Shown here piece by piece: positions 47,254 to 55,719 of a DNA stretch of 64,000 nt. The DNA comes from Pseudoalteromonas rubra (GTDB lineage: Bacteria > Pseudomonadota > Gammaproteobacteria > Enterobacterales > Alteromonadaceae), in the NCBI RefSeq assembly GCF_005887095.1, contig NZ_PNCI01000008.1:248001-312000 (forward strand). The letters are read 5' to 3'. A program made the position numbers and the translations under genes. How positions within the stretch are numbered: position 1 is the stretch's first letter; the number at the start of each line of letters is the position of its first letter. The notes under the pieces were generated by a model. It did no database searches and was not told where the DNA came from. It saw only the letters and a program-made list of their open reading frames with translations.

Positions 47254-47625
47254 CTATATCATTTTTGATTTACTGATTGCTGTTACGAAGTTATCTATCC
47301 AGATATCGAGTACTGCTTTAACAGCTTGTGTATTTTCTTCGCCATAATAGACACTTAATTTCGCTAAATGTCTTGGACTCAGTGCCATTTTTCTTTGTTC
47401 ATCAAGTTGCAGCCAAATTTCAAAGTGAGGCAGGTAAATGGTACGCACCTTCTCCAGCGCACCGCTTTTAAGTAACTCCGATACGTACAGGGCTGTATCA
47501 GGGTATGCCTCTGAGGGTGCTAAACGCTGATAATCAGGTAAAAACCCTGACTGGGTTGTCTTTTGAGTACTGCTACAGCCTGTCACAAACAGGGCCAGAA
47601 AAAACCATAAGATGATACAACGCAT
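47254..47625 (-). CDS. Small lipoprotein upstream of the RND genes
   Basis: A 123-residue lipoprotein (MRCIILWFFLALFVTGCSS, lipobox VTGC) with no recognised domain; the mature part is helical (LKSGALEKVRTIYLPHFEIW, LSPRHLAKLSVYYGEENTQAV). The ATG at 47625 follows GGAG. It begins the operon, with 12 bp to the adaptor gene, so it may be an accessory to the pump. Function unknown. Confidence 0.75.
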   Translation of the reverse strand: MRCIILWFFLALFVTGCSSTQKTTQSGFLPDYQRLAPSEAYPDTALYVSELLKSGALEKVRTIYLPHFEIWLQLDEQRKMALSPRHLAKLSVYYGEENTQAVKAVLDIWIDNFVTAISKSKMI

Positions 47626-47824
47626 CGTCAAATCTCCATTTGATATTCAGTCCGCAATTCATACACCAGTTCAGTGCAACAGTCTGATCTAACGTGTTAA
47701 TTGATGTATTCACACCGGCATTCAAAGTCTTCTATAAAAATAGCAGCCTTTTGCTTGGGTGCAGCAACATTTCCCCATCAAGACACCATTTATTCAGCAG
47801 ATGTGCTGACAATGCATAGATCCA

Positions 47825-47857
47825 GAAGTGGCGTCTGTTACGCCACTTCCGCTTTTT
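47825..47857. terminator. Inverted repeat after the flavin oxidase gene
   Basis: GAAGTGGCG (47825-47833) / CGCCACTTC (47841-47849) followed by a T-run on the plus strand (GCTTTTT). The only gene ending here is minus-strand, for which the U-run is on the wrong side, so termination of a plus transcript is possible but no plus gene is supported. Confidence 0.45.
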
Positions 47858-47863
47858 ATACCG

Positions 47864-49774
47864 CTAAACGCCTTCAACCATAAGGCGTGTATCCGGCAGA
47901 CATGCCAAGTGCGGAATGGCCAGATCCGGACGTTCCATGCGGTTCAATGCGTTCAGTGCCGCGGCAATAGCGCCCTCTTGCCAACCCGGTAAGGATGACA
48001 GCTGATCACCGACGATAAAGAAGTTTGGCTGGGTTTGTGCTCCCTCAGAGGTCGTCACTGAACTCCCCTGTGTCAACACGTTAAAGTGATGCACAGCCTG
48101 ATCACCAACGACATGCCATTGGGCCCAACCCCCTTTGATATAAGGCATGTTTTGCCAGGCAATCGCCAGACCATGCTCCAGACCATCACCAAATGCGTGA
48201 CCAAATAACTTAGCGCCCTCACGTGCTTTGTCCAGACGTGCCTGAACTGGTAATTTACCCCACTCATAAGCAATTTCTGAGAAGTTATAAGCCCCTGTGA
48301 GCACGCCTTTTTGATCATGATAAGCTGTAGAAGGGTACCAGATCTGAGTAATATCATTGTCTGTCCATGAAATCCCACCGAAAATGGGGACCACACCAAT
48401 TTCTGAGTCTGGCACGCTCAGGACATCCACATTAGCACTATCATCATGAACTTCCTGGACCTGGCTGCCCTGCCACAAGTAACGGTCTGCCTGCCAGCCT
48501 ACTTTGGTGGTGCAGGCCAGAAACTTAGCCTGATAACCGCCTTGTTCATCGATAAACTGCGACTGATATACCGCCTGTAGTGCCGACTTAAACTCGCCAT
48601 TGAGGCCCACTTTGCTGTTTGGATCCTGAAGCTCTTCTGACAGTATTTCTTTTAAGAAAGGGATCGCCATATTGCTAAAGCAATAGTCAGCATACACAAC
48701 ATCAACATCTTGGGTGCCGATTTTGGCAATAGAGATTGCAAACTGCTGACGTGATGCGTCCCAGTCTATATGCTTGACCGGACTATTGAGTAATATGGTA
48801 CCACCCAGTGCAGCGACCTGTTGCGCGAATGCATGCTGAACCTGATCCATGCCCCCTACTGGCTGAAACAAAGTTGCCTGCCAAAGAAAATCAACGGGCT
48901 GATAAAAACGTGTCTTGTCCCAAAACTCTGAGCCCAGCAAGCTATCAAAACTCAAAGGTTCAGCTATCGTGCCGGCATCCACACCTGGTAGTTCGGTATA
49001 ACCTGCCCGGGAACGACCATTCTCCATACCATCCTGACCGGCAGTGACCACATACTTGCCCATATTCGGCCCACTCGGAACTAGCTCTCCAAAGCTGATC
49101 ATAAGCTCCCTAAGCTGCTCAGCGCGGCGCTGCACATCCTGCGCGCCGACCCCACACTCAGTGGTTTTGATCAACTGCTCAGCGTTTTCAAATACCATTT
49201 GCGCCAGCCAGCCACGCGTATTATGGTCCAGGCGTCGGTATACCAGCGGAAGACCCGCAAAACTATCCGACATCTGAACCAGGTTTGACTCACTGTTCAT
49301 CACGTAAACTTCCACATCTACACTGAACTGTTTGAGGTATGACAGCAGACGTTTATGGCTGGAGGGGATCCGCCCCGGACCGGCATTCAGATAGGGTTCC
49401 GCGTCGCCTTGTGGTCTGTCAAAACGGACCACCTGAGGCTGGCCCGGTTTGGAATTAAATAACTCACTGTCGACATCTTCAATTAACGTGTCTCCCGTGC
49501 GCAGGCTCAAACAGCGGCCTCCTGTGCGGCCTTGCGCTTCTAACACAGTGACTTCCATACCCGACTGCTGTGCTAACAACTCATAGGCAGTCGTCAGCCC
49601 GGACACGCCTGCACCGATGATCACGGCTTTTTTGCCCTGATATTTATTTTTGGTCAGGGTAACGGGGCCCGGAGTAACCTTAAGTTGCTGATTGGTTGCA
49701 TCATCCAGTGCAGCATGTGCTCTGGCTTTGGGATGCTGTTGAAAAAAACGTGCGCGTGATTGGTGTTCTGCCAT
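47864..49774 (-). CDS. Flavin monoamine oxidase / L-amino-acid-oxidase-type enzyme
   Basis: A 636-residue FAD-dependent amine oxidase. Dinucleotide-binding VIIGAGVSGLTTAYELL (near residue 50), the conserved GRTGGRCLSL, substrate-domain segments, and the C-terminal FAD-contact motif FFIVGDQLSSLPGWQEGAIA. Cytoplasmic as read: no signal peptide is seen, with an N-terminal HQSRARFFQQHPKARAHA extension. It would oxidise a primary amine or an L-amino acid, releasing ammonia and hydrogen peroxide; related enzymes in Pseudoalteromonas give antimicrobial peroxide, but substrate class is unsure. AAGGAG before ATG 49774. Confidence 0.85.
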   Translation of the reverse strand: MAEHQSRARFFQQHPKARAHAALDDATNQQLKVTPGPVTLTKNKYQGKKAVIIGAGVSGLTTAYELLAQQSGMEVTVLEAQGRTGGRCLSLRTGDTLIEDVDSELFNSKPGQPQVVRFDRPQGDAEPYLNAGPGRIPSSHKRLLSYLKQFSVDVEVYVMNSESNLVQMSDSFAGLPLVYRRLDHNTRGWLAQMVFENAEQLIKTTECGVGAQDVQRRAEQLRELMISFGELVPSGPNMGKYVVTAGQDGMENGRSRAGYTELPGVDAGTIAEPLSFDSLLGSEFWDKTRFYQPVDFLWQATLFQPVGGMDQVQHAFAQQVAALGGTILLNSPVKHIDWDASRQQFAISIAKIGTQDVDVVYADYCFSNMAIPFLKEILSEELQDPNSKVGLNGEFKSALQAVYQSQFIDEQGGYQAKFLACTTKVGWQADRYLWQGSQVQEVHDDSANVDVLSVPDSEIGVVPIFGGISWTDNDITQIWYPSTAYHDQKGVLTGAYNFSEIAYEWGKLPVQARLDKAREGAKLFGHAFGDGLEHGLAIAWQNMPYIKGGWAQWHVVGDQAVHHFNVLTQGSSVTTSEGAQTQPNFFIVGDQLSSLPGWQEGAIAAALNALNRMERPDLAIPHLACLPDTRLMVEGV

Positions 49775-50241
49775 GAGTTGCTCCTTAAAAAACACCGCCC
49801 CATGCCAGCTCTTTCACTCATTGTGGTTAACGGGTAAACACCCGACATACATATCATGATGCAACACATAGAGCCGACCTGGTGGCCTGGGATAATAAAC
49901 TGTCCCTACTACCTGCTGACTCCAGTAAGGTTTACCGCCTGTATCGCAAGCTGTTGCCTATGATGCAAGCCAGCGGTGATATCAGGCCCTGTAACTCTAG
50001 CTCAGTCACGCCTGTTCTGCCTGCTCATATTATGAATATATTCATGGTTACCACAAAACCGTGCGCTTACGGCTCCATTTTTCCAAGCCACTATCATTTA
50101 ATCAAAATACTCAAAGGTTGGTAAAAAGCAAAATATAAGGCCCAGTAACACACTAAAAATCAAGGAATTAAAAATGGAATACTCATTGCTTTCATACGTT
50201 AAATCCTAACCTAAGAACAACCGCTATAAGGAAGACAAAGT
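49775..50241. other. 467-bp intergenic region with a 14-bp palindrome
   Basis: Divergent spacer between the flavin oxidase and the membrane protein at 50242. It contains the perfect palindrome ATGAATATATTCAT (50032-50045), a possible operator. A GTG-started open frame at 49882-50124 has no ribosome site and I do not support it as a gene. Confidence 0.5.
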
Positions 50242-50802
50242 ATGAATACGCAACAACTCAGCAGAACAAGAAATGTGTTTCTGATTGTCGTTCTGCTACT
50301 TCAGGCAGCTCAACTAATTTGGGAACATTTCAATGGTGGCATCGTCACCCATCATTTACTGATGCGTGCAGACTTACCGGGCATTTCAAACTGGTGGGGG
50401 CTGATTATTTTGCCCGCGCTGGTGTGGATAACAGGCATGCACATTCAGGCTAGGTTGACTGCAAATACACAGCACGACATGGTCGACAATAAAGCCTGGC
50501 GTAATATTCAACTGGGGTTTTGGTTACTGTTACTGTTCAGTCTGTGCCAGGCAATTATCTTCAGTCTGGGCTTTCATACGCTGGCCAAATTCATGTTACT
50601 GGGGCTGTTGATCACCGCACTGTTTATGCCACTTTATAGAATGGAGTGCATTCTGGGCTATGTTCTGGGCGCCAGTTTAACCTCAGGGCCCGCGATGCCT
50701 TTTGTCGGTGTGATGTTGTTTGCAACGGTATCGGCTTTGTCTCATTTTGCGATAAAACCTTTGATCGCGCGCGCTATTACCAAAAAGCACAGTACAAACT
50801 GA
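50242..50802 (+). CDS. Hypothetical integral membrane protein
   Basis: A 186-residue protein with five or so predicted transmembrane helices (about 13-30, 50-67, 90-110, 112-132, 145-170) and a conserved-looking HFNGGIVTHHLLMRADLPG loop after helix 1. No family recognised. AAGGAAG precedes the ATG. Stands alone, convergent with the second psp operon. Confidence 0.75.
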   Translation: MNTQQLSRTRNVFLIVVLLLQAAQLIWEHFNGGIVTHHLLMRADLPGISNWWGLIILPALVWITGMHIQARLTANTQHDMVDNKAWRNIQLGFWLLLLFSLCQAIIFSLGFHTLAKFMLLGLLITALFMPLYRMECILGYVLGASLTSGPAMPFVGVMLFATVSALSHFAIKPLIARAITKKHSTN

Positions 50803-50830
50803 TGAAGTAGGAAGCAGGGTGAGCACAGAG

Positions 50831-51154
50831 CTACCCCTGCGACTCGGTATAGCGATTGATCAGTAAACTGGCAACCTGCTGCTTTACTGCGCGCTTGTCG
50901 TTGGGGTCCACACCAAAACGTTGTGCCAGCAAGGCAATTTCTTCATCGGTAAGATTAAACGACAATCGCTGTCGGGTTTTTTTTGATTTGACCTCTAAAT
51001 CGAGGATTTTTCGGATCATATCCGACGGCGTGAGTTCTTCGTCAATAGCCTGCTTTTTAAGGCTTTTCTGAACCTCAGTGGTTAAATCAAACGCCATCTG
51101 GGTGGCACGCAACGCCCGTTCCTGACGTTGCCATTTAGTTTGTTTATCAGTCAC
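50831..51154 (-). CDS. Small ribbon-helix-helix-like DNA-binding protein, candidate operon regulator
   Basis: A 107-residue protein that reads as two tandem ribbon-helix-helix-like halves: MAFDLTTEVQKSLKKQAIDE with ELTPSDMIRKILDL (20-54), and RQRLSFNLTDEEIALLAQRF followed by a helix (61-100). This strand-helix-helix spacing is the MetJ/Arc pattern. The GTG start at 51154 is two bases from the previous stop (TGA-TA-GTG), so it is translationally coupled. It is the last gene of the second psp operon; two palindromic operator-like sites upstream of DUF2170 (52995-53045) are the natural targets. The regulatory role is my inference, not a family match. Confidence 0.62.
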   Translation of the reverse strand: MTDKQTKWQRQERALRATQMAFDLTTEVQKSLKKQAIDEELTPSDMIRKILDLEVKSKKTRQRLSFNLTDEEIALLAQRFGVDPNDKRAVKQQVASLLINRYTESQG

Positions 51155-51156
51155 TA

Positions 51157-51789
51157 TCAGGCCCCGGGAAACAGATCAACAATGTCGCTAAGCGGCCGAG
51201 TTAAAACCAGAGATACGTCTGTCTCACCGCCATCCCAAATTTCAATATTGATACTGTGCTTCTCATCGGGCGATACCAGCTCAATCACTTCACAGGTTTC
51301 ACCGCTTTCATCCTGGTAACGCGGCAATGTGCGCCCCCGATAGTCCTGCTCGTAATAATAGGCCACATAAGGTGCCTCGCTTTGCTGATAACTCTGTCCC
51401 AGAAAACGCTCAAAGGCTGCCGGTCTGGCCTGTGTCTTAATTTCTGTCAGGGATTCTTCATCAAAAATCCGCGCAAATTCGTCCAGCGTAAATATCGCAT
51501 CCACATCATCGCGTTGGATCTTCACTGCAAAGTTAGCAAATTCTTCGCCGTCATCTTGTTCTATCTGTAAAAAGACCACTTTGCCTGACTCTGATTCAAG
51601 CACAAACTCATACTCAGCACTGTGTTGATATTGATAGGTTTGCACCGCTGTGACCTTAAGCGTCTGACCTTTCAGCCAATCGGGGTAGGCAAAGGAATCA
51701 ATCACCGTCAACATGTCTCCGACACGCAAGTCGCGGGCATGATTCAACTGACGCTCAGGGGCTTTCTTAGATTTGAAAAAACCAAACAT
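51157..51789 (-). CDS. DUF4178/DUF2491-like protein (YjfK position)
   Basis: A 210-residue soluble protein in the position that YjfK (DUF2491) holds next to the PspA gene yjfJ in E. coli. Its pattern LRVGDMLTVIDSFAYPDWLK, YQYQHSAEYEFVLESESGKV and LQIEQDDGEEFANF also resembles DUF4178 (strand-rich, conserved YEF and E-DDGE). I cannot settle which family from reading alone. AAAGGTGAG before the ATG. It comes after a terminator-like hairpin that follows pspA. Confidence 0.7.
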   Translation of the reverse strand: MFGFFKSKKAPERQLNHARDLRVGDMLTVIDSFAYPDWLKGQTLKVTAVQTYQYQHSAEYEFVLESESGKVVFLQIEQDDGEEFANFAVKIQRDDVDAIFTLDEFARIFDEESLTEIKTQARPAAFERFLGQSYQQSEAPYVAYYYEQDYRGRTLPRYQDESGETCEVIELVSPDEKHSINIEIWDGGETDVSLVLTRPLSDIVDLFPGA

Positions 51790-51815
51790 AACTCACCTTT
51801 GAGAAAATAAACAAG

Positions 51816-51842
51816 GCAAAAAAGGAGGCCAGGCCTCCTTTT
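51816..51842 (-). terminator. Intrinsic terminator inside the second psp operon
   Basis: AAAAGGAGG - CCAGG - CCTCCTTTT stem; on the minus strand it ends in TTTTTTG. It lies 16 bp after the stop of the PspA gene and before the next genes (51157, 50831), which therefore need readthrough, suggesting attenuation of the distal part. Confidence 0.75.
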
Positions 51843-51857
51843 ATCATTCAAACCACA

Positions 51858-52547
51858 TTACTTGGCTTGTTTTGCCTTAATGCGATCCAGAATATCATTG
51901 CTCTTTTGCGTTGAGCCAATGCCCGCTTCCGCCATTTTTGCTTTCAGATCCGCGCCTGTTTCAGCGGCTTCCAGCTCTTTCGCTGCGGCCAGTTGGTCTT
52001 GTCTGTCCAGCTGACGTTGCTTAATACGCTCCAGTGACTGACGTGCATTCACCATAGACGACTCATTGGTGTTAAGCGTGCTGTTTACCGCCATGGTCGC
52101 CTTTTGCACGCTTTCAGTGGTTTTTACCATAGTCAATTGACGCTGATTTTCTTTGATCGACTTTTCTGCGTCCTTGACTTGCTGCTTAAGCAGGATCACA
52201 TGCTTAGTAAAGCCATCCAGCACTTGCTGATGCTCTTCTTTCTCTGTTTCAAATTCGCCAATCTTTTCAGCGATTTCGACTGCCAGCGCTTCATTACCCT
52301 GCTGCAATGCCTGACCTGCGTAGTCTTCATGCTCGGCAATGCTCTCATCCAGGGCGGCCAGTTTGCGTTTAGTCTGCATCTCTTTCGCCATCACTTCGGT
52401 CAGGCTTTTTTTGGCTTTTGCCAGCGCATTTTTGGCGTCGGCAATTTCCTGCTCAAAGATGCGAATGCCATTGGCATCGACAATCGACTCACCCACTTCA
52501 CGGGCGCCGCCACGTACGGCTGTAAATAATTTCTTTAAAATACTCAT
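51858..52547 (-). CDS. PspA/IM30 family protein, YjfJ type
   Basis: A 229-residue coiled-coil PspA paralogue (MSILKKLFTAVRGGAREVGE, IFEQEIADAKNALAKAKKSL, MAKEMQTKRKLAALDES). The N-terminal helix MSILKKLFTAVRG is amphipathic and basic, expected to insert in membranes. GGAG before the ATG at 52547. It differs from the first PspA (23947-24612) in having the DUF2170 partner and no PspC, as for E. coli YjfJ rather than PspA. A short C-terminal tail (LDRIKAKQAK) follows the coiled coil. Confidence 0.88.
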   Translation of the reverse strand: MSILKKLFTAVRGGAREVGESIVDANGIRIFEQEIADAKNALAKAKKSLTEVMAKEMQTKRKLAALDESIAEHEDYAGQALQQGNEALAVEIAEKIGEFETEKEEHQQVLDGFTKHVILLKQQVKDAEKSIKENQRQLTMVKTTESVQKATMAVNSTLNTNESSMVNARQSLERIKQRQLDRQDQLAAAKELEAAETGADLKAKMAEAGIGSTQKSNDILDRIKAKQAK

Positions 52548-52562
52548 CTCACTGCTCCACTA

Positions 52563-52976
52563 TTAATCTTTTAAATACACAGTCACGGCATCAAGCGCTT
52601 CGATGGCATTGTCTGCCAGAGTGACCAGTTCGTGCGTTATTTCATCGATGGAGGAGGAAACAGCCAGTGCGCCAAAAATAGCGTACTGTTCATCAATCTT
52701 AGCAAACGCACTCAAGGGGATAGGTACATTGAGTTTTAACAAAGCTTCATTTAACTCGTTCAATAACTCAGGCTTCACTTCGTTTTCATTAAACAGATAG
52801 CTGATACACACCAGCTGCTCTTCTGTCTGAGTCACAAAAATCGGTAATTCGTCATTTCCCTCTACAATCACTTGCAATACATCTTGCTCACCCTCATTGC
52901 TGATCAGAAAGGACTCGAAGTTAGCACCTTCCGTTTCAAATGATGCCAATTTGATTGATAGTTCATTTAATTCCAT
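52563..52976 (-). CDS. DUF2170 protein (YjfI-like)
   Basis: A 137-residue acidic protein matching DUF2170 (YjfI), the conserved partner of YjfJ-type PspA: MELNELSIKLASFETEGANF, EVIVEGNDELPIFVTQTEEQ-like segment, LNVPIPLSAFAKIDEQYAIF and a C-terminal helix. It starts at ATG 52976 with AAAGG upstream; a long in-frame extension runs through the operator region and is rejected. Fifteen bases separate it from pspA. Function unknown. Confidence 0.85.
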   Translation of the reverse strand: MELNELSIKLASFETEGANFESFLISNEGEQDVLQVIVEGNDELPIFVTQTEEQLVCISYLFNENEVKPELLNELNEALLKLNVPIPLSAFAKIDEQYAIFGALAVSSSIDEITHELVTLADNAIEALDAVTVYLKD

Positions 52977-52994
52977 CTTTTTTACCTTTTCGTT

Positions 52995-53045
52995 TTGACA
53001 TATTATGTCTGAGTTAAGATTTGCACGTGCGACATAATATGTCAA
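52995..53045 (-). promoter_or_regulatory. Double-palindrome operator and promoter upstream of DUF2170-pspA
   Basis: Perfect 15-bp inverted repeat: TTGACATATTATGTC (52995-53009) and GACATAATATGTCAA (53031-53045). Each arm contains the 13-bp palindrome GACATAWTATGTC, giving two adjacent operator-like sites with centres 34 bp apart. On the minus strand TTGACA of the distal arm makes a consensus -35, with AAATCT 17 bp further on as -10, so a bound protein would cover the promoter. It starts 11 bp after the aminopropyltransferase stop. Confidence 0.75.
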
Positions 53046-53055
53046 CACTGTTGCG

Positions 53056-54747
53056 TTAATTTTTATACAACTCATCTTCCGTTTGCCATGCCTGGCGGTA
53101 ATAATCGTACAGAACACCAGAGCCTAAACGATTGACTTCAATATCTTTATTATTATCAAAGAAACGGTTAGGAAAGGCGAAAGAGGACAGTAAATATTTT
53201 TTACTCACCCAGTTGCTGGCAACCGGCAGGTGCTCGGCTGATGCAATTCTTGCACTGGCGGACTGGCCGGTACGCGTTGCAATTGTCCATCCCCATTGAC
53301 CAAAGGAAGGAATGTTCTGCTGATACTGCTCTACATGCTCAAACCCGGCCTGTTTTACCGTTTTTGCGATACTGATAAAGGCACTCTTGGCATGGTAAGG
53401 CGATGTCGACTGAATGGCTAATGCCCCATCGGGTGCCAACAATTGCCGAACATGATTATAAAAATAATCACTGTAAAGTTTATTCAGATCCGGATGGTTA
53501 GGGTCTGGCAGATCAATAATAATTGTATCGAATTGCTCACCGCGGTCGAGCATACTTTCGACTTCTAAAAAAGCGTCTGCCACAATTACCTCCGCCCTGG
53601 AGGAATTAAGCGCATTCTGGTTGAGCTGCACCAGCTTGGACGTAATCTCTGGCCTTGCCTCAAACGCCTGCCCCTGCAAACCAAACAATGACAGCAGCTG
53701 ACCATCCAGGTCAATCAAGGTTGCGTTTTGTACCGGCCACTTAAGTACATCACGTAACGCCAGACCATCGCCACCACCAATGATCAGCACTTTATCATGG
53801 CGATTAGACGCCAGCATGGCCGGGTATACCAGCATAGTGTGATAGATTTGCTCGTCTACTGATGAAAACTGCAAGCGCCCATTTAAAAATAAATCATTGA
53901 TAGGAGTCGCCTGCGTGCGACTAAGGCGCTCGGTGATCACCACATGCTGATATTTGGTCGACTCGGAGTAAATCACTTTGTCTTTGTAGAGCACATTGCT
54001 GAGATCTTTCATCCATGCAGTGCCATTGAGTAGTATCACAGTAAACACGCCCAGCAACAGAATATGACACACCAGCAAGAGCCTGGCAAAGCGCACATAC
54101 GGATGATAACGCCACAAAAAAATCAGCCCGGCAACAATGTTAAACAACGCTGTCCAGGCAGCGGCCTGCATAATGGGCAGCGCCAGCATGATCATGACCC
54201 AAATCGCAGCGCCGACACCCGCACCAATATAGTCTGCCCCATAAATAGTGCCGGCGTTATTTTCCAAAAAGCGACCATAGACCTGCTGACGGATACGGGC
54301 GATCAAGGGAATTTCCATGCCTATCAATATGCCCAGAATTAAGCCAAATATATAAGGCAAAAAGCGGGCAAACTCTTGCAACTGCTGGAGCGGTCTGCCA
54401 TCGAGTAAACTATCAGGTGGCAGGTTATAGAGACTGGAGAGGGTGTGCGGTAGGGTGTAGGTCAATGCAATAATGCTGGCGATGATCAAAATGCTGCTCA
54501 TCCCCAGTAAAGCAATCAGGCTTTCCAGCCAGGCAAACGCCGTAAATGGGTCTTTAAACCAGCGCGCTAAAAATGCACCTATTCCCATTGCCACTATCAT
54601 AGTGCCTATCATGGCATAAATGGCGCTTTCAACTGAGCCAAGCACCCTGCCGGCATAATGGGAGAGTAAATATTCATAGATCAGGCCACAACCAGCTAAA
54701 ATGGCCATCACACCGATCAGTAACACATCGTGACCAAACAGCGACAT
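53056..54747 (-). CDS. Membrane-embedded aminopropyltransferase (spermidine synthase fold)
   Basis: A 563-residue fusion: about 230 residues with roughly seven transmembrane helices, then a spermidine-synthase-type (PABS) domain with VLIIGGGDGLALRDVLK, ATLIDLDGQ, the catalytic-site Asp in IIIDLPDPNHPDLNKLYSDY, and ALAIQSTSPY. The donor-binding residues look intact, so transfer of an aminopropyl group from decarboxylated SAM is possible but not certain; some TM-fused homologues may have other acceptors. It follows the DUF350 gene. ATG 54747 sits right before the first helix; a TTG start at 54792, 3 bp after the DUF350 stop, is the alternative. Confidence 0.82.
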   Translation of the reverse strand: MSLFGHDVLLIGVMAILAGCGLIYEYLLSHYAGRVLGSVESAIYAMIGTMIVAMGIGAFLARWFKDPFTAFAWLESLIALLGMSSILIIASIIALTYTLPHTLSSLYNLPPDSLLDGRPLQQLQEFARFLPYIFGLILGILIGMEIPLIARIRQQVYGRFLENNAGTIYGADYIGAGVGAAIWVMIMLALPIMQAAAWTALFNIVAGLIFLWRYHPYVRFARLLLVCHILLLGVFTVILLNGTAWMKDLSNVLYKDKVIYSESTKYQHVVITERLSRTQATPINDLFLNGRLQFSSVDEQIYHTMLVYPAMLASNRHDKVLIIGGGDGLALRDVLKWPVQNATLIDLDGQLLSLFGLQGQAFEARPEITSKLVQLNQNALNSSRAEVIVADAFLEVESMLDRGEQFDTIIIDLPDPNHPDLNKLYSDYFYNHVRQLLAPDGALAIQSTSPYHAKSAFISIAKTVKQAGFEHVEQYQQNIPSFGQWGWTIATRTGQSASARIASAEHLPVASNWVSKKYLLSSFAFPNRFFDNNKDIEVNRLGSGVLYDYYRQAWQTEDELYKN

Positions 54748-54795
54748 GCTGCCGGTCACTTTAGGTTGATTTGGGGGTACCGATACACTCAAGAA

Positions 54796-55695
54796 TTACG
54801 CACCCAGCAAGGTTGCCATGGTAACACCGACCGCAAAGGACACCGCCGCGGAAATGGTTGCCACACCAATGTTTTTCTGACGATTCACTTCATCGGAAAT
54901 ATCAGTGCCGGCCAGAATAACCTTGATCATCACCAGATGTAACAGCGCGAACAAAACGATACTACCCAGCGCCGCAATACTCCAGTACGTCAGGCTACTG
55001 ACCATATTGTCGGCCACATACGGTGCCAGGCCAGACGCGGCAGTCAATGCCAATGCTGCACCAATAAGAAACCCGGCATAGCGAATACCAACCGCCACAT
55101 TGTTGTCCACAATGGCCTGTTGCAAACAGTCACCGTTGCGGTTTGTGCGTTTGAACAGTTGTACCCGGTATTGGCTTACCAGCAACATGCACACGTTACC
55201 TATGACAAAAGCTGCCACCACGATAGGCAACCCATACCAGCCTTCCGTCAGTACCCATAGCAGTGCTGAGCGGATCACAATGGCAACACTGACCACATGA
55301 CCAAAGTCAATCAAAGCCGACGTGATGTTGCCTTTGAGGATTTCACTGTGCAAGTCCACTTTGCGCAGCGCGACTTTGTCCTGAAAAAAGTGTCCCAGCT
55401 TAATCAACACGATCCCCACGGCGCCATAGCCTGCCATTTGCAGGGCTTCCTGAGTCAGTGTACTTGCGAAAGCACCGCTGGTTATTCCAGTCAGTACAAT
55501 GGCAAGCCCGGTCAAACCACCAGCAAAACTCAAACCAAAAGCAAAGTTGTCGCGTTCGGTAATTTCGTCATTCGCATGCAGGTTTGACACCCACCCCTTG
55601 ATATATTTTAAGCTCACAAACAGGGCAATGATCACCGCCATATCGATGAGAAGTGCCTGAAATGTCCAGGCAGTTAATCCGTTAAATTGATACAT
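54796..55695 (-). CDS. DUF350 family membrane protein (YjfL-like, tandem repeat)
   Basis: A 299-residue membrane protein with about eight helices in two DUF350 repeats (1-145 and 150-299). Each repeat has the ...GYGAVGIVLIKLGHFFQDKV / ...VLFALLHLVMIKVILAGTDI pattern and a following NFAFGLSFAGGLTGLAIV-type helix. E. coli YjfL is a single DUF350 unit, so this is a duplicated version. Partner of PspA in the yjf-type operon; proposed transport or membrane-state function is untested. Confidence 0.85.
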   Translation of the reverse strand: MYQFNGLTAWTFQALLIDMAVIIALFVSLKYIKGWVSNLHANDEITERDNFAFGLSFAGGLTGLAIVLTGITSGAFASTLTQEALQMAGYGAVGIVLIKLGHFFQDKVALRKVDLHSEILKGNITSALIDFGHVVSVAIVIRSALLWVLTEGWYGLPIVVAAFVIGNVCMLLVSQYRVQLFKRTNRNGDCLQQAIVDNNVAVGIRYAGFLIGAALALTAASGLAPYVADNMVSSLTYWSIAALGSIVLFALLHLVMIKVILAGTDISDEVNRQKNIGVATISAAVSFAVGVTMATLLGA

Positions 55696-55719
55696 GTATT
55701 AACTCCGCTATCTGATGCA

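Noticed and set aside
47701..47883. 60-codon plus-strand frame ahead of the flavin oxidase stop
   Set aside because: No ribosome site or family resemblance, and it overlaps the inverted repeat and the oxidase gene end.
49882..50124. Open frame of about 80 codons in the spacer before the gene at 50242
   Set aside because: It starts at GTG with no ribosome site, has mixed composition and no recognisable motifs; the palindrome inside it suits a regulatory spacer better.
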